This document shows, piece by piece, positions 1 to 6,387 of a DNA stretch of 11,227 nucleotides (position 1 is its first letter; every line of letters begins with the position of its first letter). The stretch comes from Candidatus Pacearchaeota archaeon (GTDB taxonomy: Archaea; Nanoarchaeota; Nanoarchaeia; Pacearchaeales; GW2011-AR1), in NCBI GenBank assembly GCA_002686195.1, contig NZAS01000064.1, positions 10,762 to 21,988 of the forward strand. The letters are read 5' to 3'. The position numbers and the translations under genes were made by a program. The notes below the pieces were generated by a model, which saw nothing but the letters and a program-made list of their open reading frames with translations, had not been told where the DNA came from and ran no database searches.

Positions 1-887
1 TATTCTACAAACGATTGAAAATCTTTTTCATACCATTCTCTATAGGTTTCAAATGGATTCTTTAGTTTACGTTCTCCCAACTCAACATATGCAATATGAT
101 CTAACCTATAGGACTCTTGGTTTGTGTAAACATATTTTTTATACAGGTCCAAATAATCCAACACAGTCACGCCGAACAATTCATACATCAAAAGGGAACG
201 ACCCATCATGTTACTATAACGACTGTGAACAACCTTCCACGGTGATAATCTTTGTACATCATCCTCAGACAATAATTGTTCTATTCTTCGACAGATATAT
301 GGAATATCAAAAAACTTACAGTTCCAACCTGTAACAATATCTACATCATACTTGTTCCAAAAGTCTAAAAACTTATTCAGCATCTGTGTTTCGTTTGCAC
401 ACCGAATATAATGAACGTCATCCCGATCATTTTCAAATTCATCTACACCCCAAACAATGATGCGTTTGTTATTATAGTTCTTGACTGTGATACACAGTAT
501 TTCTTCTTCGGCTTTCTCTACATCGGGAAATCCGTTATCACAACGAACCTCAATATCAATAGATAAAATATTCAATCGTTCAAAGTCCCAATCAATCAGG
601 CCTTTATAGTTATCGGATATCCAAGTGTAATGAAAACGCTCAAGACCATTGACCAACTCTGGTTGATCTTCATATTGATCTATGAATTCTTTTGCTTTTG
701 AGATACCTGAGCACTTGTGAGGAGCAACATACTTCCCATCTAGTGTACGATATTTCGTTTTCTTTGCGGCAGGTACAAACAAAGTGGGTTCATAACGAAC
801 CCGATACTTTATTCTTTCACCATTGGCGATCTCACGGACAAGGAGTTGATTACCCCTTTGTATTACATTGATATAAAATTTTGCCAT
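1..887 (-). CDS. 43: DNA polymerase gp43, N-terminal part (cut by window edge)
   Basis: Family B replicative DNA polymerase of the T4 gp43 type; only the first ~295 residues are visible, covering the N-terminal and 3'-5' exonuclease domains. I translated it by hand: it starts MAKFYINVIQRG and runs open to the left edge. The Exo I motif SIDIEV gives D111 and E113, almost the same positions as D112/E114 of T4 gp43. The Exo II region is TGWNCKFFDIPYI, with D194. The reading frame ends shortly before the expected Exo III motif, and the polymerase palm lies outside the window. The ATG at 885-887 lies 12 bp after the preceding gene and has no obvious Shine-Dalgarno. A sigma70-like promoter (894-922) would start transcription at about this ATG. 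It synthesises phage DNA with the gp45 clamp and gp44/62 loader encoded upstream. Confidence 0.95.
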   Translation of the reverse strand, partial: MAKFYINVIQRGNQLLVREIANGERIKYRVRYEPTLFVPAAKKTKYRTLDGKYVAPHKCSGISKAKEFIDQYEDQPELVNGLERFHYTWISDNYKGLIDWDFERLNILSIDIEVRCDNGFPDVEKAEEEILCITVKNYNNKRIIVWGVDEFENDRDDVHYIRCANETQMLNKFLDFWNKYDVDIVTGWNCKFFDIPYICRRIEQLLSEDDVQRLSPWKVVHSRYSNMMGRSLLMYELFGVTVLDYLDLYKKYVYTNQESYRLDHIAYVELGERKLKNPFETYREWYEKDFQSFVE

Positions 888-893
888 ACATTA

Positions 894-922
894 AGTATAT
901 CAAATATTTTTCTTTTTGTCAA
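894..922 (-). promoter_or_regulatory. Sigma70-like promoter for gp43
   Basis: On the minus strand TTGACA (922-917) is followed after exactly 17 nt by TATACT (899-894). The -35 box is a perfect consensus and the -10 matches 5 of 6. The promoter lies in the end of the RimK/RimB gene and the short gap. The predicted start, about 7 nt past the -10, falls on or beside the gp43 ATG at 887, so this transcript would have little or no leader. Confidence 0.6.
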
Positions 923-2390
923 TGGTACCAGAGGGCATTTTATCGCGAGAAGTCCAATCGGAAAGTATAAATTTTTTATTTGGATTTACAGATACTTTGA
1001 AACGTATTAGCAAATCTCTGTTCACCAACATTTCACTAAAACTATCTTCGGTTGTCAAACCAAAAAGAACATTATCGTAACCCCTATTGTTAAAAGTAAT
1101 AGATAATTCTATTATAGGTCGTTCTTCTATCTTTTTAGCAAAGGCTCGTTCTGGTTTACTTATACCCTTCAAATCAGAAACAAAAGTTTTTTTATTTTTC
1201 TTCCAATGAACCTTATCTTTTTTTATTTCATAATCATCTACATGAAACATTGTTGCATCTGTTCCATTACCCGTATCCATTTTTGCCCGAACAAGATCCG
1301 GTATACCATCAACAGATATAGACTCTATAAATCCACACTCTTGAGAAAATCTATTTGTTCTGTGCTGGATATATTGTAAATACTCAAGAACTATTTTGAA
1401 AATTTCTTTATCTGTTTTTGAACCGATTGGTTTCTGCGGCCATTCCGTAACATCATAAGACATAAACTTGGAACGTATACCAGGAGAACCATTGACTTCC
1501 AAAATAATAGGTTCGCCTTTTATAACACAATGGTCAACACCTACCATATATCCGCCAGTAGTTCGTGATGCAGCCAAAATAACATTCTTCTCCACATCAG
1601 TCAAAGAATATGGTTCTGTCTCTGCTCCCATGTGAATATTACTTCTAAACTCTTCCTTGTCGGTAATTCGTTTAGCAGAACCAATAATACGATTATTCAA
1701 TACCAAAGTTCTAACATCAAAATCTATATCCAACCATTCCTGTAAAAGTATAGCCGCATCATATTTCCAAAGAGCCTCACAAACAGAAACTAAAGATTCC
1801 ATGCTATCTACTTTAGAAACACCAATACCTTGTGTACCGGTTAGAGTTTTTATAATTACTGGGAACTTACCACCAATTCGGTTATGAGTATCCTCGATGG
1901 ACTTTCTACTGTTCACAATAGAAGTACTGGGAATAGCTACATTATGCTTCATCAACTGAATTGCTGTTGTCATTTTGTTATCACACAGCAACATAGATTC
2001 CAAATCGTTTATCATAAAACAACCAGCACTTTCAAATGTACTTGTTAGTGCTTGACCACTCATGGTCATAATTGCTCCACGTCTTACAAATACAACTGCA
2101 GACTTGGTTATTACTTTTTCTTTAGAATCTTTACCATCATAATTAGAAACAGTCAAGGTACCCCTTTCAACATCCTGATCCGATACCCAGGCTTCTTCAA
2201 CATTTACAGAAATTTGCTTTATACCTAAATCTTCACAAACTTCAGAAATAATTTTATTAACTGTATTCTCACCTTGATCTATACCCAGAACAACAACTTC
2301 TATCTTGGATTTTTTATCAGGTAATTCATGCTTTTCTTCCCGCACAACTTGCCGGGCCCGACGAATCATCGAAAAGGTTTTTGTAGTCAT
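900..2390 (-). CDS. RimK-like ATP-grasp ligase fused to RimB-like retropepsin domain
   Basis: A 496-residue protein with two recognisable halves. Residues ~100-335 look like an ATP-grasp ligase of the RimK (glutamate ligase) type: the nucleotide-binding strand and loop PVIIKTLTGTQGIGV (177-191), QEWLDIDFDVR (217-227), and the metal-binding EVNGSPG (298-304). Residues ~353-478 resemble the RimB family (PF05618, formerly 'ATP-dependent zinc protease'), a retropepsin-like aspartic protease: AKMDTGNGTDA with Asp-Thr-Gly at 372-374, ERPIIELSI (423-431) and LVNRDLLIRF (455-464). In bacteria RimK adds glutamates to the C terminus of ribosomal protein S6 and RimB is a separate protein linked to the same pathway. 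The fusion suggests an add-and-remove enzyme acting on a host or phage protein; the substrate is unknown. The first ~28 residues are basic and unassigned. A second in-frame Met occurs at residue 8. The gene lies between the small conserved protein and gp43. Confidence 0.8.
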   Translation of the reverse strand: MTTKTFSMIRRARQVVREEKHELPDKKSKIEVVVLGIDQGENTVNKIISEVCEDLGIKQISVNVEEAWVSDQDVERGTLTVSNYDGKDSKEKVITKSAVVFVRRGAIMTMSGQALTSTFESAGCFMINDLESMLLCDNKMTTAIQLMKHNVAIPSTSIVNSRKSIEDTHNRIGGKFPVIIKTLTGTQGIGVSKVDSMESLVSVCEALWKYDAAILLQEWLDIDFDVRTLVLNNRIIGSAKRITDKEEFRSNIHMGAETEPYSLTDVEKNVILAASRTTGGYMVGVDHCVIKGEPIILEVNGSPGIRSKFMSYDVTEWPQKPIGSKTDKEIFKIVLEYLQYIQHRTNRFSQECGFIESISVDGIPDLVRAKMDTGNGTDATMFHVDDYEIKKDKVHWKKNKKTFVSDLKGISKPERAFAKKIEERPIIELSITFNNRGYDNVLFGLTTEDSFSEMLVNRDLLIRFKVSVNPNKKFILSDWTSRDKMPSGTIDKKKNI

Positions 2391-2395
2391 GTGAC

Positions 2396-2403
2396 TATTT
2401 ATG
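2396..2403 (-). promoter_or_regulatory. Possible late promoter box upstream of the ATP-grasp gene
   Basis: The minus strand reads CATAAATA, matching T4-late-type TATAAATA in 7 of 8 positions, 5 nt before the ATG of the RimK/RimB fusion gene and overlapping the stop of the preceding gene. If used, it would start transcription at about the ATG. Eight-base matches are easily found by chance in AT-rich DNA, so this is weak. Confidence 0.25.
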
Positions 2404-2698
2404 ATAGTAACATTGATTGCTTTGGAACTTCAATACCAGAACCAAAATTACTTCTCCAACCATCAGCAATATCATCGGCAGGTTCGGTATCAGTCACGAC
2501 CCAATCCCTAGGAATTTGAAAATCTTTTGATTTACTGAAAGGTTGCCAAGGTACCATACCCATCTGAACTGTGCCACCACGGCCGTCAGGCATGGGCATG
2601 AGTACCGCTGGTTTTTCTACATTTATGAATTCTTGGTTTTCACTTACTACATCACCAATAACATCTTCACCTGATCTCATTCTAAATAATCTAATCAT
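2399..2698 (-). CDS. Small conserved T4-like phage protein downstream of regA
   Basis: A 99-residue protein that begins MIRLFRMRSGEDVIGDVV and ends in an acidic stretch with FGSGI. From memory, T4-like cyanophages carry small proteins with the same plan: an N-terminal 'L.TGE.iiG.V' segment resembling an Sm/LSm-like beta barrel, a central 'PF.K.K...I..DW' segment (here PFSKSKDFQIPRDW, residues 53-66), and a C-terminal FGSGI, encoded near regA and gp43. The function is unknown; an RNA-binding role is only a guess from the barrel-like start and the neighbouring RegA. The ATG overlaps the regA stop by 4 bp (ATGA), which argues for translational coupling. Confidence 0.7.
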   Translation of the reverse strand: MIRLFRMRSGEDVIGDVVSENQEFINVEKPAVLMPMPDGRGGTVQMGMVPWQPFSKSKDFQIPRDWVVTDTEPADDIADGWRSNFGSGIEVPKQSMLLS

Positions 2699-3099
2699 TC
2701 TATTCGTTTCTTCCCAATATTATATTTTGTTTCCAAAATCCATTCATCTTTTTCTTTAAAACTTAACACCTTTATTTGTGATAATGGTGCTTTAGGTTCA
2801 TCCATACCGATAATTTCTATCAAGTCCCAATCAGACAAAAGCCCTGCAATAGTATTCCGACGTTCAATATCATTTTGAGATATGTTAGTAGGTTTACCAT
2901 CTAACGCAAATAGTTCTTTAAAATGAACAATGAAATAACGTCCTTGTTTATGTAGGATGTGGCACGACTGATATAGTTTTCTCTCTTTCCTTGAGGCAAC
3001 GCCTATACGAGATAAAGTTTCACGGACTTTGAGGAAATCATCAGGATCTTTGAGTCGGACCTCCAGCATTAAGCCAGGATCCCAATCAAGTTTTTCCAT
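2695..3099 (-). CDS. regA: RegA translational repressor
   Basis: Close relative of T4 RegA, the mRNA-binding protein that represses translation of early phage genes, including the sliding clamp and clamp-loader genes, by covering their ribosome-binding regions. The segment from LMLEVRLKDPDDFLKVRETL through LYQSCHILHKQGRYFIVHFKEL and on to LLSDWDLIEI follows T4 RegA almost position by position (T4 has LYQSCHILQKKG, YIVHFKEM and LLEDWGLIEI). I chose the ATG at 3099, giving 134 residues, because AGGTGG lies just upstream; an in-frame GTG at 3108 would add three residues. It overlaps the end of gp62 by 14 bp and the next gene by 4 bp, and sits directly after gp62 as in T4. Confidence 0.95.
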   Translation of the reverse strand: MEKLDWDPGLMLEVRLKDPDDFLKVRETLSRIGVASRKERKLYQSCHILHKQGRYFIVHFKELFALDGKPTNISQNDIERRNTIAGLLSDWDLIEIIGMDEPKAPLSQIKVLSFKEKDEWILETKYNIGKKRIE

Positions 3100-3532
3100 G
3101 TTTTCCACCTCGACTTATTATAGTTTTTATTTCTTCAAGTTGGTCATCGTTTAGAATTTCAAGGGCCTGTTTGGCCTTCTCATTACTATAACCATAGTAT
3201 TCTTTTACATATTCAAGATTCTTAATCTTGCTAGACCTGAGCCATTTACTGAATCTCTTTTTTGGTCTTATACTATTTAGAAAAAATTGGAACTGTAACT
3301 TCTTGTCGAGGTGGTGCATCTTATTCATTTCGTTTGCATATAACAAACACTCTGGAAATGAACTTAATGCTTTGTTCACAATATATGTTGGATATTTCTT
3401 TTCCCAGAACGCGTCATCGCCTGCCATAAGGTCTTCCTTCTTATGGTTGATGGCATTAAGGTAATGTTTAAGAGCGTAGGGGTCCTCTTGAGGACCATCT
3501 CTTTTCTTGTCTTGCTTTTTTAATGCGTTCAC
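3086..3532 (-). CDS. 62: Clamp loader small subunit gp62
   Basis: 148-residue small subunit that joins gp44 to load the gp45 clamp at primer-template junctions. The diagnostic segment is YIVNKALSSFPECLLYANEMN (residues ~50-70), matching T4 gp62 (MVENALSQFPECMPAVYAMN), followed by RPKKRFSKWLR where T4 has PRGKRYGKWAK. It is shorter than T4 gp62 (187 residues), as in marine T4-like phages. The start is probably the GTG at 3532: the next in-frame ATG, at residue 36, would remove the conserved HYLNAINHKK segment. No strong Shine-Dalgarno precedes the GTG. A 16-bp near-perfect palindrome lies at codons ~13-18 (3481-3496). Unlike T4, gp44 and gp62 are here separated by about 1.9 kb of accessory genes. 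Confidence 0.9.
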   Translation of the reverse strand: MNALKKQDKKRDGPQEDPYALKHYLNAINHKKEDLMAGDDAFWEKKYPTYIVNKALSSFPECLLYANEMNKMHHLDKKLQFQFFLNSIRPKKRFSKWLRSSKIKNLEYVKEYYGYSNEKAKQALEILNDDQLEEIKTIISRGGKHGKT

Positions 3533-3623
3533 TTTGTTTTCTTCTATTCTCTGGGTCGGACCAATACTCTGTCCTCTTGTCTCTCATTTTGGTTAGAGTT
3601 TCTTCACTGTGCTTTCTATTCAA
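3468..3623 (-). pseudogene. Short NUMOD3-like basic ORF, possible homing endonuclease remnant
   Basis: A 51-codon reading frame, if started at TTG 3623, between the CmoA-like gene and gp62, overlapping gp62 in another frame by 65 bp. Its start LNRKHSEETLTKMRDK resembles NUMOD3, the small DNA-binding repeat with 'KHSEET' found in the tails of GIY-YIG and HNH homing endonucleases. The following WSDPENRRKQSERIKKARQ looks like a second, diverged copy. There is no nuclease catalytic domain. An ATG at 3587 would give a still shorter product. It could be a decayed homing endonuclease tail left by insertion of the neighbouring cargo, a real small DNA-binding protein, or simply coincidence. No good ribosome-binding site was seen. 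Confidence 0.4.
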
Positions 3624-3630
3624 GTTTTCA

Positions 3631-4341
3631 TTATTTTGTCTCCGTTGAAAATTTACCTTCTGCTTCCTTGATACAAAGCAAAGCAACAAAATTAAAGTTT
3701 TGCCAAAATGGTTGGACAACTTCAAATCCAGCAGTCCTACACATTCCAACTAATTCATCCATAGTCAGAGGTTTCATCATATGTCGTAGATTCTGTTCCT
3801 TATCTAACAACTCCTCTGCACTATAAAACTGGCGTTTGTAATCGTAATAGCAAAACTGCATCATTTCCTGTAACTGTGCGTGCTCACTATAAATCTTTTC
3901 CGCACATATAAACGCCCCACCCTTTACAAGTGATTCATAGACACGTTGAATAATAACCTGTCTATTTCTTTTCGGCATAAACTGTAATGAAAATATTGAG
4001 GTGGTAAAACAGTTATTCACTGCTCCTGTTACCCATTCAAAAGACCTAACATCTTGTTTATAAAACTTCAGATTCTTTTCATCTTTCAAGTCAGGAAAGA
4101 AATCTTCTTCAATCTCAATACCTCTATACGCTACTTTATCCGCAAAGCAATCATTCTGTGTTTTCATATGTTTCAACAGTTTTCCTGTAGAACACCCAAT
4201 GTCAACTACAGTACAACCATCTTCAACAAAGTATTCTGAAAACTTTAGAACATCTTCCCAAAGGTCAGAATACCCACGGACAGACTGGTCGATATGAGAA
4301 TCGAACCCTTCTTCCGCTTGTGCAAATGTAAATTTAGTCAT
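3631..4341 (-). CDS. CmoA-like carboxy-SAM synthase / class I SAM enzyme
   Basis: A 236-residue class I SAM-binding protein. Comparison with remembered E. coli CmoA (247 residues), which converts SAM plus prephenate to carboxy-SAM for tRNA wobble uridine modification, is convincing over most of the length: IDQSVRGYSDL (17-27) versus IQRSVPGYSNI; motif I VVDIGCSTG (45-53) versus VYDLGCSLG; SLQFMPKRNRQ (118-128) versus TLQFLEPSERQ; KGGAFICAEK (140-149) versus PGGALVLSEK; DYKR (167-170) versus DFKR; FWQNFNF (212-218) versus WFQCFNF. One point is odd: ungapped alignment places Glu182 opposite CmoA Arg199, the carboxylate-binding residue, and Arg186 opposite Glu203. It starts inside the end of the DNA methyltransferase gene (8-bp overlap, AAGG upstream), so the two are probably co-translated. 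CxSAM synthesis is inferred; a plain methyltransferase is the alternative. Confidence 0.8.
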   Translation of the reverse strand: MTKFTFAQAEEGFDSHIDQSVRGYSDLWEDVLKFSEYFVEDGCTVVDIGCSTGKLLKHMKTQNDCFADKVAYRGIEIEEDFFPDLKDEKNLKFYKQDVRSFEWVTGAVNNCFTTSIFSLQFMPKRNRQVIIQRVYESLVKGGAFICAEKIYSEHAQLQEMMQFCYYDYKRQFYSAEELLDKEQNLRHMMKPLTMDELVGMCRTAGFEVVQPFWQNFNFVALLCIKEAEGKFSTETK

Positions 4342-5449
4342 AATCTAATACCTTATTATACACGGATGTAGCCAAACTTGCAATACATTTCGGAGCGACC
4401 ATCCGTCCAATTCGCTCCGCCTTTTGATTAAATGTACCTTCCAAAATAAAATCATCTGGAAGACCTTGAACTCTTTTTAGTTCTTTGATAGTTAGTTTTC
4501 TATCTAACTCATAATGTATCACACCAGACAAACCCTTCTGCTGTCCTTGCTGTGTGATAGTGGGACTAGGTAAATTGGGACACGGACGTATCAAATTAAA
4601 CAAACTTTGATTAGGATGATACTCCGAACCTTTTACTTGTCTCTCTGGATTCTTTGGCAGTTTAGGTATCCAGTCTTTTAGAAAACCTTTTGCAACTGCC
4701 TCATACAATTCTTTTTCTTCCTCGGGATCATTCTCTATATTATGTATCGCTTCATATAATGAAACGTGTTCTTTATATGTTGGTGTCGGATAAACACTTT
4801 CAAGAGTCATAAAGTTTAGAGAAGTCTTTGCCAAGATATCATTTCTTATTGCAACAAAGAAACATCTTTCCCGAGCCTGGGGTGTCCCATAGTCGGCCGC
4901 ATTGAGTGACTTACCCACTGCCGTATAACCAATGTCTTGAAACGCATTGATGATGCGATTGAAGTATTCCTTTGCCTTACCAAACATTATTGACTTTACA
5001 TTCTCGCCAATAATAACCTTAGGTTGTATATCGTTAGCAACACGGATAAACTCAAAGAACAAATCCTCAACGCCTTTGACCTTTCCCTTGTCACTATAAT
5101 TCTTTTCTTTACCCCATCCCTTCTCTCTACGGCCTGCGATACTAAACGCCGAGCAGGGTGGAGAACCATCTAATATATCCAATTCACCCCTTTCTAGTGA
5201 AGTCATATCCAACAGGTCACCACCAGTCAAATAATTAATGTCTCCATCAACAAATGGTGTGCCTGGATAGTTTGCCAAATAAGTTTTTTGAGCAGACTCC
5301 ACAAACTCGTTTACACATAGAATGTCTCCACCTGCAAGTTTATAACCTGTAGACGAACCACCGCCACCAGCAAAGGTGGAGATAACTGTAAACAGTTTTC
5401 TCTCTGCTGATTGCTTTACATCATTCAATGTGTATGGGTCATATTTCAC
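4334..5449 (-). CDS. DNA cytosine-C5 methyltransferase with altered cofactor pocket
   Basis: A 371-residue C5-cytosine DNA methyltransferase with the family motifs in order: motif I FAGGGGSSTG (26-35); motif IV GSPPCSAFS (95-103) with catalytic Cys99; motif VI GENV (148-151); motif VIII QARER (191-195); a variable target-recognition region at ~205-310; LTIKELKRVQGLPDDF (319-334) leading into motif X; and motif X RIGRMVAP (346-353). Two positions depart from the family norm: Ser100 where M.HhaI has Gln82, and Arg349 (codon CGG, 4403-4405) where nearly all members have Asn (GNxV; Asn304 of M.HhaI). Both line the pocket around the group being transferred. The start overlaps the gp44 stop by 4 bp and the end overlaps the CmoA-like gene by 8 bp. 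No restriction endonuclease is visible. The target sequence cannot be read from the protein. Transfer of a carboxymethyl group is inferred. Confidence 0.93.
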   Translation of the reverse strand: MKYDPYTLNDVKQSAERKLFTVISTFAGGGGSSTGYKLAGGDILCVNEFVESAQKTYLANYPGTPFVDGDINYLTGGDLLDMTSLERGELDILDGSPPCSAFSIAGRREKGWGKEKNYSDKGKVKGVEDLFFEFIRVANDIQPKVIIGENVKSIMFGKAKEYFNRIINAFQDIGYTAVGKSLNAADYGTPQARERCFFVAIRNDILAKTSLNFMTLESVYPTPTYKEHVSLYEAIHNIENDPEEEKELYEAVAKGFLKDWIPKLPKNPERQVKGSEYHPNQSLFNLIRPCPNLPSPTITQQGQQKGLSGVIHYELDRKLTIKELKRVQGLPDDFILEGTFNQKAERIGRMVAPKCIASLATSVYNKVLDYD

Positions 5450-6387
5450 TTGAATTCACATTGACTCATTATTTCTGTAAGACACGCCAGCATATTTACT
5501 TCCGGGTCAGCAACAAAAGCTGAATAATATTGATACTTGCCTATCACCAACACTGCTGCTGGAATACTTGCAGGTTTCATATACTGATATAATGTTTCAT
5601 ATATTCTACGGAATACCTTTACTGGGTCATTGTCTATATTATCCACAACCCATTTGCGAACTTTACTAAATTCTTTACCTTTCAAATGACCCATCAGTTC
5701 CTTCATATTGACTTCTGCAATATTTACAAGGATACCCGAATCAATATTACCACTTACACTATACCGTTGCAGTTCATTCAATACTCTCCTAAAATCAGGA
5801 AAGTGTTTCATTATCAATTCTGCAACGACTTCTTCCTCAAAGCCAATACCTTCTTCTTTTAGAATCGACTCAACGCGATTCATAAACTGAGATGCTAATA
5901 TAGCCTTGTTGCCATTTATCTTGAATTCTATAACTGAACATCTGGAGTGCAGAGGTTCAATAATACGATTACGATAATTACAAGTGAAAATAAAACGACA
6001 ATTTTTATGAAACTCCTCAATGAACCCACGGAGTGCAGGTTGCGTTGACTGAGGATTTAGATAATCAGCTTCATCTAAAATAACAACCTTATGTCCAGCA
6101 TTCTGTAATGATACTGTCGAGGCAAAAGTTTTTATTTTATTTCTGAGAACATCAATACCGGATTCTTCCGAACCGTTGATAATGATATAATCACAACCCA
6201 GTTCTTCACAAAGAGCTCGGGCAACTGTGGTCTTACCAACACCAGATCCGCCAGCCAAAAGTAGATTAGGAATCTCTTTTCGGCCGACGAATTCTAGAAA
6301 TGTATTTTTTATACCTTCTGGTAAAACGCAATCAGTTATCGTTTTTGGACGATACTTTTCTACGAACAGGAAACTCTCTTTCATCAT
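5446..6387 (-). CDS. 44: Clamp loader large subunit gp44 (AAA+ ATPase)
   Basis: AAA+ ATPase subunit of the T4-type clamp loader; four gp44 with one gp62 open and close the gp45 ring. From the chosen start (MMKESFLFVEKYRP) it has 313 residues (T4: 319). The N-terminal VEKYRPKT is typical of clamp loaders. Walker A is GGSGVGKT (46-53), Walker B VVILDEAD (101-108), and the arginine-finger motif is HSRC (147-150). Tandem ATGs lie at 6387 and 6384 with TAGGT just upstream; an in-frame GTG at 6405 would add six residues. The start lies 56 bp inside the preceding zinc-ribbon gene, and the stop overlaps the methyltransferase start by 4 bp. Confidence 0.96.
   Translation of the reverse strand: MMKESFLFVEKYRPKTITDCVLPEGIKNTFLEFVGRKEIPNLLLAGGSGVGKTTVARALCEELGCDYIIINGSEESGIDVLRNKIKTFASTVSLQNAGHKVVILDEADYLNPQSTQPALRGFIEEFHKNCRFIFTCNYRNRIIEPLHSRCSVIEFKINGNKAILASQFMNRVESILKEEGIGFEEEVVAELIMKHFPDFRRVLNELQRYSVSGNIDSGILVNIAEVNMKELMGHLKGKEFSKVRKWVVDNIDNDPVKVFRRIYETLYQYMKPASIPAAVLVIGKYQYYSAFVADPEVNMLACLTEIMSQCEFK

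Noticed and set aside
53..334. Plus-strand ORF of 93 codons at the left end
   Set aside because: It lies antisense to gp43, whose exonuclease motifs are clear; the predicted peptide shows no family features or ribosome-binding site.
4200..4205. TTGACA inside the CmoA-like gene
   Set aside because: The sequence 17 nt downstream (AAACTG) does not resemble a -10 box.
3631..4341. The CmoA-like protein as a tRNA wobble modification enzyme
   Set aside because: Not excluded, but no CmoB-like gene is present in the window and the overlapping partner acts on DNA, so DNA modification is the simpler reading.
4334..5449. The methyltransferase as half of a restriction-modification system
   Set aside because: No endonuclease gene is adjacent. 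The neighbour is a SAM enzyme, and phages usually carry orphan methyltransferases for protection or regulation.
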